Assembly (NCBI RefSeq): GCF_003217095.1
Contig: NZ_QJSR01000001.1
Location: forward strand, 290,916 to 354,915
Direction: 5' to 3'
DNA from: Rhizobium sp. PP-CC-3A-592
GTDB lineage: Bacteria > Pseudomonadota > Alphaproteobacteria > Rhizobiales > Rhizobiaceae
Length of the DNA stretch: 64,000 nt
Of this stretch, positions 37,409 through 45,922 are shown piece by piece. Positions within the stretch are counted from its first letter, which is position 1. The number at the start of each line of letters is the position of its first letter. Position numbers and translations under genes: made by a program. The notes beneath the pieces were generated by a model. It made no database searches and was not told where the DNA came from. It saw nothing but the letters and a program-made list of their open reading frames with translations.

Positions 37409-38539
37409 TCAGCGGTCCCTCGGATCGAGTGCATCGCGCAGTCCGTCGCCGACGAAGTTCAGCGAGAACAGCGTGAGGACGAAAAAGATGGCGGGGAAGA
37501 TGAGCAGCCAGGGCGCCGACTGGATGTTGTTCGCCCCTTCCGAGATCAGCGCACCCCAGCTTGTCAGCGGTGCCTGCACGCCGAGGCCGAGGAAGGAGAG
37601 GAAGCTTTCGAGCAGGATCACCTTGGGCACGACGACGGTAACGAAGACGACGACCGGCCCGATGGTGTTGGGCACCACGTGTCGGCGGATGATCTGCCAG
37701 TCGGTGAGCCCCAGCGCCTGGGCCGCCGCCACGAACTCCCGGCGCTTCAGCGCCAATGTCTGACCGCGCACGATTCGCGCCATATCCAGCCATTCCACCG
37801 CGCCGATGACAAGGAAGATGAGAATGAAGGAGCGGCCGAAGAAGACCACGAGCACGACGACGAGAAACACGAAGGGCAGCGAATAGAGAATCTCGACGAA
37901 CCGCATCATGATATTGTCGACTCGACCGCCGAGATAGCCTGACGTCGCGCCGTAGAGGACGCCGATGCCGAGCGAGACGAGGCTGGCGAGCAGGCCGACG
38001 GCAAGCGAGATCTGGCCGCCCAGCATGACGCGCGCGACGAGGTCGCGGCCGTTCGAATCGGTGCCGAACAGGAAATATTCGCGTGATACGCGGCCCTCGA
38101 CCACGATCGTCCGGCCGTCGTCCCGCGTTTCCGTCACCTTGGTGTCGTCGAACTCGTTAGCGCGATCGATATAGCGGGTCGTGCGGGGATCGATGGCTGC
38201 GTCGGAGGTGAAGGTCGCGATGAACGTCTGCCCCTCGACCTCGAAGGCCTGAAGCGTGACGCGCGCCCGCGTCGCTGCCGATGAGATCGCGCCCTGCAGG
38301 CTGTCGGCACCCGGCCGCGGCTCGAGGCTCGGCGGCACCGAGACGTAGGAGGGAAACACCTGATCGTAGCTGTGGCTGATGAACAGCGGCCCAAGAAACG
38401 AGAACAGCGCGACCAGTACCAGCGCGACGCTGCCGGCCATGGCCGCGCGATTGCGCCGGAAGCGCATTGCGGCGAGCTGGAACAGGCTGCGGCTGGCCGC
38501 TTCCGGCAGAACCGCCGGCATTTGGGCAAGATCACTCAT
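37409..38539 (-). CDS. peptide ABC transporter permease (OppC/YejE type)
   Basis: 376 residues. N-terminal OppC_N helix (AAMAGSVALVLVALFSFLGPLF at about 33-55), a long periplasmic insert (about 60-165) typical of the YejE group, then a BPD_transp_1 domain with five helices and the EAA loop (EFVAAAQALGLTDWQIIRRHVVPN). ATG 38539 overlaps the oppB-type gene by 8 nt. Confidence 0.92.
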   Translation of the reverse strand: MSDLAQMPAVLPEAASRSLFQLAAMRFRRNRAAMAGSVALVLVALFSFLGPLFISHSYDQVFPSYVSVPPSLEPRPGADSLQGAISSAATRARVTLQAFEVEGQTFIATFTSDAAIDPRTTRYIDRANEFDDTKVTETRDDGRTIVVEGRVSREYFLFGTDSNGRDLVARVMLGGQISLAVGLLASLVSLGIGVLYGATSGYLGGRVDNIMMRFVEILYSLPFVFLVVVLVVFFGRSFILIFLVIGAVEWLDMARIVRGQTLALKRREFVAAAQALGLTDWQIIRRHVVPNTIGPVVVFVTVVVPKVILLESFLSFLGLGVQAPLTSWGALISEGANNIQSAPWLLIFPAIFFVLTLFSLNFVGDGLRDALDPRDR

Positions 38540-39455
38540 GGCGAACCCTCGGATCGAGCAGGCCGTAGAGAATATCGACCACAAGGTTGAAGACGATGAC
38601 GAAGACCGCGATCAGCACGACCGTGCCCATGACCAGCGTGTAATCGCGGTTGATGGCGCCGAGCACGAAGAAGCGGCCGACACCGGGAATGGTGAACAGC
38701 GTTTCGATGACAGCCGATCCGGTGAGAAGGGCTGCGGCGCAGGGTGCGAGGTAGGAGACGACCGGCAGCATGGCGGCCCGCATGGCATGCGTCACCACCA
38801 CCGTTCGCGCCGGCAGGCCATAAGCGCGTGCGGTGCGGATATGGTCCGTATGCAGCGCCTCGATCATCGCGCCGCGCGTCAGCCGCGCGAAGACGGCCAG
38901 CTGCGGCAGCGCGAGCGCGATCATCGGCAGGATGAGATATCGCAGCGAGCCATCGCCCCAGCCGCCGGCCGGCAGCCAGGACAGGGTGACGGCGAAGACC
39001 AACGTCAGCACAGGGCCAACGACGAAGTTCGGCACCGTGACACCCACCGTCGACAGGGTCATGATGGCGACGTCGAGAAAGCTGTTCTGCCGCAAGGCCG
39101 CGAACGTGCCGGCGGCAACGCCGCCCACCAGCGCAACGCCCAGCGCCCAGAGGCCGAGCTCGATCGAATAGGGCAAACCCATGCCGATCAGCTGATCGAC
39201 CGTATTGTCGCGGTAGATATAGCTCGGACCGAAATCGCCGCGCACGACATTGCCGAGATAGCGAAGATATTGCTGCCACAGCGGCAGATCCAGCCCATAG
39301 GCCTTGTTGAGATTGGCCATGGTCTGCGGCGAGAGCGGGCGTTCGAGGTTGAACGGACCGCCGGGTGCAAAGCGCATGAGGAAGAACGAGATCGTGACGA
39401 CGATGAAAAGGGTCGGCACGGCGCTCGCAAGGCGGCGAAAAACGAAGGATAACAT
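38532..39455 (-). CDS. peptide ABC transporter permease (OppB type)
   Basis: 308 residues, six TM helices. MLSFVFRRLASAVPTLFIVVTISFFLMR is a standard OppB N-terminus; the EAA loop is IRTARAYGLPARTVVVTHAMR. The start is ATG 39455; a longer in-frame stretch upstream runs through a repeat element and is not coding. Confidence 0.93.
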   Translation of the reverse strand: MLSFVFRRLASAVPTLFIVVTISFFLMRFAPGGPFNLERPLSPQTMANLNKAYGLDLPLWQQYLRYLGNVVRGDFGPSYIYRDNTVDQLIGMGLPYSIELGLWALGVALVGGVAAGTFAALRQNSFLDVAIMTLSTVGVTVPNFVVGPVLTLVFAVTLSWLPAGGWGDGSLRYLILPMIALALPQLAVFARLTRGAMIEALHTDHIRTARAYGLPARTVVVTHAMRAAMLPVVSYLAPCAAALLTGSAVIETLFTIPGVGRFFVLGAINRDYTLVMGTVVLIAVFVIVFNLVVDILYGLLDPRVRHE

Positions 39456-39505
39456 GGCCTTCTCCGATGGGAGGCATCTGGTTGAAGGAACCGACCGGCC
39501 CGCGA

Positions 39506-39687
39506 GTCTTCTCCCCCCTTGTGGTGGAGATGCCCGGCAGGGCAGAGAGGGTTGACTCAGCGTAGAGCGTTCCGAAATGCCCCGTATGGAAGGCTGACGC
39601 CCCAAATTGGTCCTTCACGCACGGCAAGTGAGGAAGGAAGACCCTCGCTGCCCTGCCGGGCATCTCCCCCACAACGGCGGAGAAGAC
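39506..39687. repeat. 182-bp inverted-repeat element (MITE-like) between the binding-protein and permease genes
   Basis: Left arm 39506-39552 and right arm 39641-39687 are inverted copies about 47 bp long with 43 matching positions, both containing GGAGATGCCCGGCAGGGCAG. About 88 bp of unique sequence separates them. The GATGCCCGGCAGGGCAG core recurs widely in rhizobial genomes (from general knowledge). In this position it probably attenuates transcription between the abundant binding protein and the membrane subunits. Confidence 0.75.
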
Positions 39688-39738
39688 CCGGGGCTTCGTC
39701 GGCATTCCCTAGAAGAGCACCTCGGGAAGCTGGCGCAA

Positions 39739-41349
39739 TTATTCCGCAATGCTGAGGAATCGGCTCGGGTGTTCGTTATTGGCGTTGTCGACCCAGCCCT
39801 TGACCTTCTTGGAGACGAGCCACAGCTCGTTCTGGTAGAGGAGCGGCGCGACGGGCTGTTCTTGCATGAGGATCGTCTCGGCCTCGTGCAGCAGCTTGGC
39901 GCGGGCTGCCGGGTCCTTCTCGTCGTTGGATTTCGCCATCAACGCGTCGTAGTCGGCATTGCTCCACTTGGCATAGTTGAAGGTGACGTTGCTCGTCGTG
40001 TTCATGGCGAGGAAGTTTTCCGGATCGCCGTAATCTGCCGTCCAGCCGGCACGGGCGACGGAGAACTTGCCGCCTTCCTGCAGGTAGGCATAGTGCGAGG
40101 AGACGTCGAGATTGACCATCGTCACCTTGGCATTGAAGGCCGTCTTCCACATGTCGGCGACGGCGGTCGCGACTCGCTCGTGGTTGGGGTTGGTGTTGTA
40201 GCGGATCTCGATGTCGAGCGGCTTGCCGCCCTCGCCGTAGCCGGCCTCCTTCAGGAGCGCCAAGGCGTCATCCTCGCGGTCGAGCTGGCTCTTCGTCGCG
40301 AAGTCGGCAACCGATGGCGCACCATAATCCGGCAAGCCCGGGGGAACGAAGCCATAGGCCGGCTGCTGCGAGCCGCTGTAGATTTCCTTGGCGAGGAAGT
40401 CGCGGTCGATGCCCATGGAGAGCGCGCGGCGCACGCGGACGTCGTCCATCGGCGCAGTGCGTGTATCGAACACATAGTAATAGGTGGCGAGCGCCGGCGA
40501 GATATGCACCTCGTCGCCGACCAGGGTCTTCAGCCGCTCGATCTGATCAGCGGAGAAATTGTAGTTCACATGCAGCTCGCCGGCCTCGTAGCGACGCACG
40601 GCAGCGGCCTGATCCTCGAGCGGATAGAAGACCACCTTGTCGAGCTTGATGTTGGCGGCGTCCCAGTGTTGCTCGTTCTTGGTCAGTGTCAGGTGGTCGT
40701 TGGCGACGTGTTCGGTCAGCTTGAAGCCGCCGTTCGACACCATGATCCCCGGCTTGACGAAGTCCGTGCCGTTCTTCTCGAAGCTCGCGTTGGAGACCGG
40801 CAGTGCCGTCTGGTGGGCGAGCAGCTCCAGGAAGTAAGGCGTCGCGCGTTCGAGCGTGATCTCCAGCGTCTTCGCGTCGATGGCCTTTACGCCCAGCTGA
40901 TCGAGAGCCAGGCCACTCTTGTTGATCTTCTCGGCATTCTTGATCGGGTAGAGGATGTTGGCATAGCCGGCCGCGGTCTTCGGATCCTCGATGCGCGACA
41001 GCGAGAAGACGAAGTCTTCCGCCGTCACCGGCGATCCGTCCGACCACTTTCCGTTTTCACGCAGCTTGAAGGTATAGACCGTCCCGTCGTCCGAAACCGT
41101 CCAGCTCTCGGCCGCACCCGGCACGATCTCGCCCTTGGCATCATGTGTCGTCAGGCCCTCGTAGAGGTCCTTGAGAATGAACGCCTCGATGTTGATCGAC
41201 GTATGCGCCTGGTCGAGCGTCTGTGGCTCGCCAGCATTGCCACGGTTCAGCACGGCCTCGGCAAGCGCAGGGCTTGCGCCCAGCAGCAGCGAGCCGATCA
41301 GGGCAGCGCGTCGGAGGTGTCGTGTCACGGCAGTCAGGGGTGCGGTCAT
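39739..41349 (-). CDS. peptide ABC transporter substrate-binding protein (OppA/SBP family 5)
   Basis: 536 residues: signal peptide (about 1-30, ALIGSLLLGASPALAEA) and the SBP_bac_5 fold, with NRGNAGEPQTLDQAHTSINIEAFILKDLYEGL, GAAESWTVSDDGTVYTFKLRENGKWSDGSPVTAEDFVFSL and the central RVRRALSMGIDRDFLAKEIY. Periplasmic capture of oligopeptides for the permease pair. SD AAGGAG 8 nt before ATG 41349. No lipobox, so it is soluble. Confidence 0.94.
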   Translation of the reverse strand: MTAPLTAVTRHLRRAALIGSLLLGASPALAEAVLNRGNAGEPQTLDQAHTSINIEAFILKDLYEGLTTHDAKGEIVPGAAESWTVSDDGTVYTFKLRENGKWSDGSPVTAEDFVFSLSRIEDPKTAAGYANILYPIKNAEKINKSGLALDQLGVKAIDAKTLEITLERATPYFLELLAHQTALPVSNASFEKNGTDFVKPGIMVSNGGFKLTEHVANDHLTLTKNEQHWDAANIKLDKVVFYPLEDQAAAVRRYEAGELHVNYNFSADQIERLKTLVGDEVHISPALATYYYVFDTRTAPMDDVRVRRALSMGIDRDFLAKEIYSGSQQPAYGFVPPGLPDYGAPSVADFATKSQLDREDDALALLKEAGYGEGGKPLDIEIRYNTNPNHERVATAVADMWKTAFNAKVTMVNLDVSSHYAYLQEGGKFSVARAGWTADYGDPENFLAMNTTSNVTFNYAKWSNADYDALMAKSNDEKDPAARAKLLHEAETILMQEQPVAPLLYQNELWLVSKKVKGWVDNANNEHPSRFLSIAE

Positions 41350-41738
41350 CGGTGATCTCCTTGCCCGTTTGCGCCATCAAGCTGGCGCCAAAGCGACAAC
41401 AAAGGCGAAAAAACGCGTAAAGGCAACCCTCTTCCGGCGCTCGATCCCCACGTACGAGAAAAGCGAAATCTCCGGGTTACAGTCCGAGCGGTTGCAGGAT
41501 CGTCTTCATGAAAGATATCCTCATCCTCTCCATGCCCTGTGCCCAAGCCGCACGAAGGCGCGCTGCACCTTACGTCAAAGGCAATCTCTTACTTCGTACG
41601 TGATGAGAAGAACGGATCTCGCCTCGCGCAGAAACAGAGATGCGACAGCCGGTGGTTGCTGCCGCATTTCTTCTGGTCTTCGATCGTCCTTGAAGAGTCG
41701 CGCCGAAGACGTTGTGGGCAAACGCCGTCCGACGATGC
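41350..41738. other. intergenic region upstream of the peptide-binding protein
   Basis: I see no gene or clear promoter here. A GTG-start frame that overlaps the end of the proline-rich gene has poor codon usage and was not accepted. Confidence 0.4.
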
Positions 41739-41897
41739 TCACACCGAAAGCGGCGGCGCGTCGTTTTCGTCGGGATTGGGATTCGGTGTTTCGTCGGGCA
41801 GCCGGTCCGGCTCCGGTTCGGTTATCGGCGGCATGGGCGTGGGGATCGGCGGATTGCCGGGGTTCGGCGTCGAGATGGGATCGGGCACGTTGGACAT
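41739..41897 (-). CDS. 52-aa proline-rich acidic protein
   Basis: A short gene with a strong start signal (AGGAGACATC before ATG 41897). The 52 residues are about one third proline with many Asp/Glu/Asn and begin MSNVPDPISTPNPGNPPIPT; no Cys, Trp, Lys or TM segment. It is expected to be disordered and extended. No known domain; comparable short Pro-rich proteins occur in rhizobia. Located 43 bp downstream of the DUF4174 gene on the same strand, so probably one transcript. Confidence 0.7.
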   Translation of the reverse strand: MSNVPDPISTPNPGNPPIPTPMPPITEPEPDRLPDETPNPNPDENDAPPLSV

Positions 41898-41940
41898 GAT
41901 GTCTCCTGTCAAAAACGGATTTCACAGCCGGTCAGACGGC

Positions 41941-42360
41941 CTATCGGTGGATTTCGGCCTGCCGCATCGGCATGCTGTCGATTTCAGCGAAAAGCACATT
42001 TGGATCGACGACATCGTCGAAGCGGCTTTTCACGTGGCCATCTTTACCGACCAGCACGAGGGAAAAGGTGCCGGGCGCGCAGCCCAGTTCCTTGCGCAGC
42101 ATATGCGCCTGCGGCACGACGTCCGAGCCAAACTCAGGACGAACGTCGTTGCCATCCACCGTGAAGATCGCCAGATCGCGCTGGCGAAGCGCATCCTTGT
42201 CTCCCATTAGGGCACGAAGCTGGCTATCCGACTTGGTGCCGGCAGGGTCGGAGAAGATCACGAGCACGCGCTTTTCCCACTGCAGATCATGCAAATTGCC
42301 GGATGTCTCCTCGGGATGCGGGCCGACGCCGAAGATCTCGGTCATCAGGGATTTCAGCAT
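41941..42360 (-). CDS. DUF4174 domain protein, cytoplasmic-looking
   Basis: 139 residues with LHDLQWEKRVLVIFSDPAG and FSLVLVGKDGHVKSRFDDVVDPNVLFAEIDSMPMRQAE, the thioredoxin-like DUF4174 pattern. Most members are exported; this one lacks a signal peptide (N-terminus MLKSLMTEIFGVGPHPEETS) and the redox Cys pair (a single Cys in LGCAPG). Function unknown. It sits in the middle of three small minus-strand genes. Confidence 0.75.
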   Translation of the reverse strand: MLKSLMTEIFGVGPHPEETSGNLHDLQWEKRVLVIFSDPAGTKSDSQLRALMGDKDALRQRDLAIFTVDGNDVRPEFGSDVVPQAHMLRKELGCAPGTFSLVLVGKDGHVKSRFDDVVDPNVLFAEIDSMPMRQAEIHR

Positions 42361-42384
42361 GGTCGTCTCCTTTGCATTCGCGTT

Positions 42385-42663
42385 TCAGTCGAAGGATGCA
42401 CCGCGAGCGCCGAGCAGTTCGCGCGCCAACTGGCGGATCGTGTCCTCCGCCACGTCACGGTTCCAGCCGGATGCTTCAGCCTGCTTGATCAGTTCCTGCA
42501 GTTCGCCCGGGATCTCGGCGCCGGCCGCCGAGCCCATGCTGACCTCGCCACTCGTCATGACGGCCTGAAAGGCATCGCCAAGTGCTGCCTTGCACGCTTC
42601 GACGTCCCTGTTGCCCTCCATCGCTCCGTGCCCGAATGTCCTGGGTTCCACATTGCTGGTCAT
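42385..42663 (-). CDS. small hypothetical helical protein
   Basis: 92 residues from ATG 42663 (MTSNVEPRTFGHGAMEGN), preceded by GGGAGGACGAACGTC, a strong Shine-Dalgarno. The rest is helical: ACKAALGDAFQAVM, then ELQELIKQAEASGWNRDVAEDTIRQLARELLG. Not a family I recognise. An extended frame upstream lacks support. 24 bp before the DUF4174 gene, same strand. Confidence 0.7.
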   Translation of the reverse strand: MTSNVEPRTFGHGAMEGNRDVEACKAALGDAFQAVMTSGEVSMGSAAGAEIPGELQELIKQAEASGWNRDVAEDTIRQLARELLGARGASFD

Positions 42664-42886
42664 GACGTTCGTCCTCCCGCGCGCATGGGCGCACCACGCG
42701 CGCCTGCCTTCCCTCAGCAACACCCGGATCGGCGCGATTGTTCCGGATGGCGCCCAGATGGCGCCAAGAGTTGTCATGACGGCATCTTGCCAGATGAAGC
42801 CGGATTGCTATTTCGTCCTACCAATGAGACGAGCGCCAGTGCTGCCGCCGTCTCACCGAAAGACGGACGGACAAACGGTGGTGGGA

Positions 42887-44428
42887 ATGGCCGAGAACAA
42901 TCGCGCCGAAGGTGCTGGGGCCATAAGTGCGGCAGAAGCGTCCGCCGACGCGTTCGCCTTCCTGGGAAAAGGCGGGGAAATCCGCCAGTTGATCCGCGAC
43001 TTCGACTGGGGTGCCACGCCGCTTGGACGGGTCGAGACGTGGCCCGGCAGCCTGCGCACCGCGACCGCCCTCCTTCTCCAGTCCCCTGTGCCGATCGTCA
43101 TGCTCTGGGGCGAGCACGGCATTATGATCTATAACGATGCCTATTCCGGCTTTGCCGGCAAGCGCCACCCGCAGCTTCTGGGCTCCCGCGTGCGGGAGGG
43201 CTGGGCCGAGATCGCCGACTTCAACGACAATGTGATGAAGGTCGGGCTTTCCGGGGGAACGCTTGCCTATCGCGATCAGGAACTGACGCTGCATAGGCGC
43301 GGCGTGCCGGAACAGGTCTGGATGAACCTCGATTATTCCCCCGTGCTCGACGAGACAGGCACGCCGGCGGGCGTCATCGCCATCGTGGTGGAAACGACGC
43401 GGGAGGTTCTGGCGCGCCAACGGATCGATCGCGAGCACGAGCGGCTGCTCCAACTCTTCGCCCAGGCGCCAACCTTCATGGCCATGCTGCGGGGCGAGAA
43501 CCACGTGTTCGAGCTGGTCAACCCGAACTACCAGGCGCTGATCGGCAACCGGGACGTGATCGGCAAGCCGGTCAGCGAAGCACTGCCGGAGCTTGCCGAC
43601 CAGGGTTTTGGCGATCTCCTCGATGAGGCCTATCGCTCCGGCGAGCCTGTCAGCCGTTGGTCCGAGCGCCTCATTCTCGTCCGCGCGCCGGAAACGGGAC
43701 CGGAAGAGCGCTTCGTGGATTTCGTCTATCAACCCATCACGGCCGACAGCGGCGAGGTTACGCATATCTTCGTGCAGGGATCCGATGTGACCGAGCGCGT
43801 GATCGCCGAGCATCGGCAGCGCCTGCTGGTCAACGAGCTCAATCACCGTGTGAAGAATACGCTCGCCTCCGTGCAGGCGATCACGTCGCAGACGCTTCGT
43901 GGCGCCATGTCGCTGAAAGAGGCTTCCGATTCGATCAACGGCCGCATTCTTGCGCTCTCACGCGCTCACAACATGCTGACCGCGCAGAACTGGACCGGTG
44001 CCGATCTCAACGAGGTGCTGGAGACGGCGCTTGCGACCCATGACGATCCCGATCGTCCACAGCTCGACGTCACCTTTCCGCCCCTGCGGTTGGAGCCGCA
44101 CGCGGCGCTTTCCCTGGCGCTGGCGCTCCACGAACTCGCCATCAACGCGGCGAAGTTCGGCGCTCTGTCACGCACGGAGGGTCGCGTGCAGATCATTTGC
44201 GAGACGGCCATGGTGGACGACCGGGAAGTCTTTCGGATGACGTGGCGCGAGATCGGCGGACCGCCGGTGCATGCGCCGCAGCGGCGCGGTTTCGGGTCCC
44301 ATCTCCTTGAGCGCGCCCTGCCTGCCGAGCTTTCCGGACAGGTGCGCATCCATCACAGGCCGGATGGCCTCGTCTTCGAACTTGCCGCTCCGCTCTCGGC
44401 CATCCGCGAAGGCGGCGGCCTTGGATAA
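42887..44428 (+). CDS. HWE-family sensor histidine kinase with two PAS domains
   Basis: 513 residues, no TM segments, so a cytosolic sensor. PAS-like region 1 (about 60-170, IVMLWGEHGIMIYNDAYSGFAG), PAS 2 (about 190-305, FAQAPTFMAMLRGENHVFELVNPNY), then the HWE core with phosphoacceptor H320 in NELNHRVKNTLA, N-box HELAINAAKFGAL and the defining WRE in MTWREIGGPP. HWE kinases are abundant in Rhizobiales. ATG 42887 is preferred; in-frame sequence upstream is non-homologous. The overlapping receiver gene downstream is its likely partner. Confidence 0.92.
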   Translation: MAENNRAEGAGAISAAEASADAFAFLGKGGEIRQLIRDFDWGATPLGRVETWPGSLRTATALLLQSPVPIVMLWGEHGIMIYNDAYSGFAGKRHPQLLGSRVREGWAEIADFNDNVMKVGLSGGTLAYRDQELTLHRRGVPEQVWMNLDYSPVLDETGTPAGVIAIVVETTREVLARQRIDREHERLLQLFAQAPTFMAMLRGENHVFELVNPNYQALIGNRDVIGKPVSEALPELADQGFGDLLDEAYRSGEPVSRWSERLILVRAPETGPEERFVDFVYQPITADSGEVTHIFVQGSDVTERVIAEHRQRLLVNELNHRVKNTLASVQAITSQTLRGAMSLKEASDSINGRILALSRAHNMLTAQNWTGADLNEVLETALATHDDPDRPQLDVTFPPLRLEPHAALSLALALHELAINAAKFGALSRTEGRVQIICETAMVDDREVFRMTWREIGGPPVHAPQRRGFGSHLLERALPAELSGQVRIHHRPDGLVFELAAPLSAIREGGGLG

Positions 44429-44777
44429 GCTTGCCGGAAAACGCGTGCTGATCGTGGAGGACGAGATGCTGGTTGCGCTCCTCATCGAGGACTTCGTCCT
44501 CCAGCTCGGCTGCGAGATCGCCGGAATGGCCATGCGGCTGGAGCCGGCCCTCGACCTTGCCCGCACGATCGATATCGATGTGGCCATCCTCGACATCAAT
44601 CTTGCGGGAAAACCGTCTCTCCCCGTCGCCGAAATGCTGCAAGGGCGTGGCATACCGTTCGTCTTTGCGAGCGGCTATGGCGCTGCGGGCCTCGATGGCT
44701 CCGGCCTCTCGGCGCCGGTCCTGCAAAAGCCGTTCGATGTCGGCGATGTCAGGCGCCTGCTGACGGCGGCACTCTGA
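44421..44777 (+). CDS. single-domain response regulator overlapping the HWE kinase
   Basis: 118 residues, receiver only: VLIVEDEMLVALLIED (E13/D14), phosphoacceptor D58 in VAILDINLAGK, Thr/Ser-position FASGYG, and K103 in LQKPFD. The only start compatible with the whole domain is TTG 44421, inside the last codons of the kinase gene (8-nt overlap), so it is translated by coupling. With no output domain it probably acts as a phosphate sink or by protein contact. Confidence 0.88.
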   Translation: MDKLAGKRVLIVEDEMLVALLIEDFVLQLGCEIAGMAMRLEPALDLARTIDIDVAILDINLAGKPSLPVAEMLQGRGIPFVFASGYGAAGLDGSGLSAPVLQKPFDVGDVRRLLTAAL

Positions 44778-44976
44778 CGCCCTTCCTGCGTTGCGCTCCC
44801 GGCGCGCGCGCAATGTCACGAAACGGTCATTTCCGCGTCATCGCCGTCACGTAGTATCTTTCAGAACGCTTCGAAAAATTCAGCGGCTCTATGATGATTG
44901 ATAGGCCAGTTCTGGGAATCGCCAAGGACGATCTGTCCTGTACAATCGCATGCCAGTTAAACTCGTGGAGATCATC

Positions 44977-45207
44977 ATGCCCACCAGGGATTTCGGTCTT
45001 GGTGCCGACAGCCGCCCGGACGCTCGGCATGCCGCTCGCGGCGGTCATGCGCTGGAGCGCGTCTTCGAGGACCATTGCACGACCGGCGCCGAAACGGGCG
45101 ACGTCGCCGCGGCGCGCAGAATCCACGTCTTCCAGTGCGGCATGATCAGCGAAGCCGCGCTGCAGGACCTCCTGCAGGATAGCGACCGCCGCAGGAGCGA
45201 ACGCTAA
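44977..45207 (+). CDS. small hypothetical protein
   Basis: 76 residues from ATG 44977 with GGAG 7-10 nt upstream. Codon usage is GC-rich at third positions. Sequence is polar (MPTRDFGLGADSRPDARHAA) with a C-terminal helix ISEAALQDLLQDSDRRRSER. No family recognised. An in-frame ATG at 44950 is possible but has no Shine-Dalgarno. Confidence 0.5.
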   Translation: MPTRDFGLGADSRPDARHAARGGHALERVFEDHCTTGAETGDVAAARRIHVFQCGMISEAALQDLLQDSDRRRSER

Positions 45208-45300
45208 GGCAGGAGCACGATATCCAGCTGGCAGAAGCCACCCGGGTCTCTCCAGCAGAGATGGCATGCGGCCCGGCGATAAGCGCGGACCGCGTCCTCC

Positions 45301-45681
45301 TCAGGTATCGATCTTTTCCTTTTCCCGCTTCGGCGCAGCGCGCTTCGGCTCCTCGGGGGCCGGCGGTGCATAGGGCGTTTCGCCCTTCGGCGTCGGAGCC
45401 AGCAGGTTCTTCAGCGTCGACAGGCGATCCTTGAGCAACGGGCGGAACCGCGTTGCGCGGTAGGGCATGTCGGCAGCGCCATAGCCTTCCGGGCCGTCGT
45501 CATTGCCGCGGTGGATTTCCTCCAGCTTCACGCCGATGAATTCGCCATCGATGTAATGGCTGTACGGGCCGACCCAGCGGATCGTGTAGATCTCGCCCTT
45601 GCGGATCAGCTGGTCGATCGAGACGTTCTTGAACTTGTCATCGATACAGACGACCTTCTGGCCGACATGGAAATTGTTCAT
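45301..45681 (-). CDS. hypothetical protein with small beta-rich domain and Pro/Lys tail
   Basis: 126 residues from ATG 45681 (GGAGG 7 nt upstream). Residues 1-60 (MNNFHVGQKVVCIDDKFKN, GEIYTIRWVGPYSHYIDGEF) look like an SH3-like barrel of the kind seen in phage and rhizobial hypotheticals. The last 40 residues are Pro/Lys/Glu-rich (APTPKGETPYAPPAPEEPK). No enzymatic motif. Extended frame upstream is not credible. Confidence 0.7.
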   Translation of the reverse strand: MNNFHVGQKVVCIDDKFKNVSIDQLIRKGEIYTIRWVGPYSHYIDGEFIGVKLEEIHRGNDDGPEGYGAADMPYRATRFRPLLKDRLSTLKNLLAPTPKGETPYAPPAPEEPKRAAPKREKEKIDT

Positions 45682-45922
45682 CGCTGCCTCCGGCCCGAAT
45701 GGCCACGCTCGAATGAGAAAAGCCCGCCACGCAAGCGTGCTCCGGCTTCCCCTTGCCGTCTCCGCCTCGTCGCCAATGCCGCAAGCGATAGCGTCGAAGC
45801 GGGAATATCGTCCACGGCAGCCATGGAGATGACAGCCGGCACGGTGCATCCCTATAGTGCCTGATGCCATCCGCCCGCAAGTCCGGCGCAGGACGGGACC
45901 TGCCGCCGGCGTCTGCATGTCC

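Noticed and set aside
41575-41744. GTG-start frame overlapping the proline-rich gene stop (about 55 aa)
   Set aside because: The GTGA overlap looked like coupling, but codon usage is atypical and there is no recognisable character.
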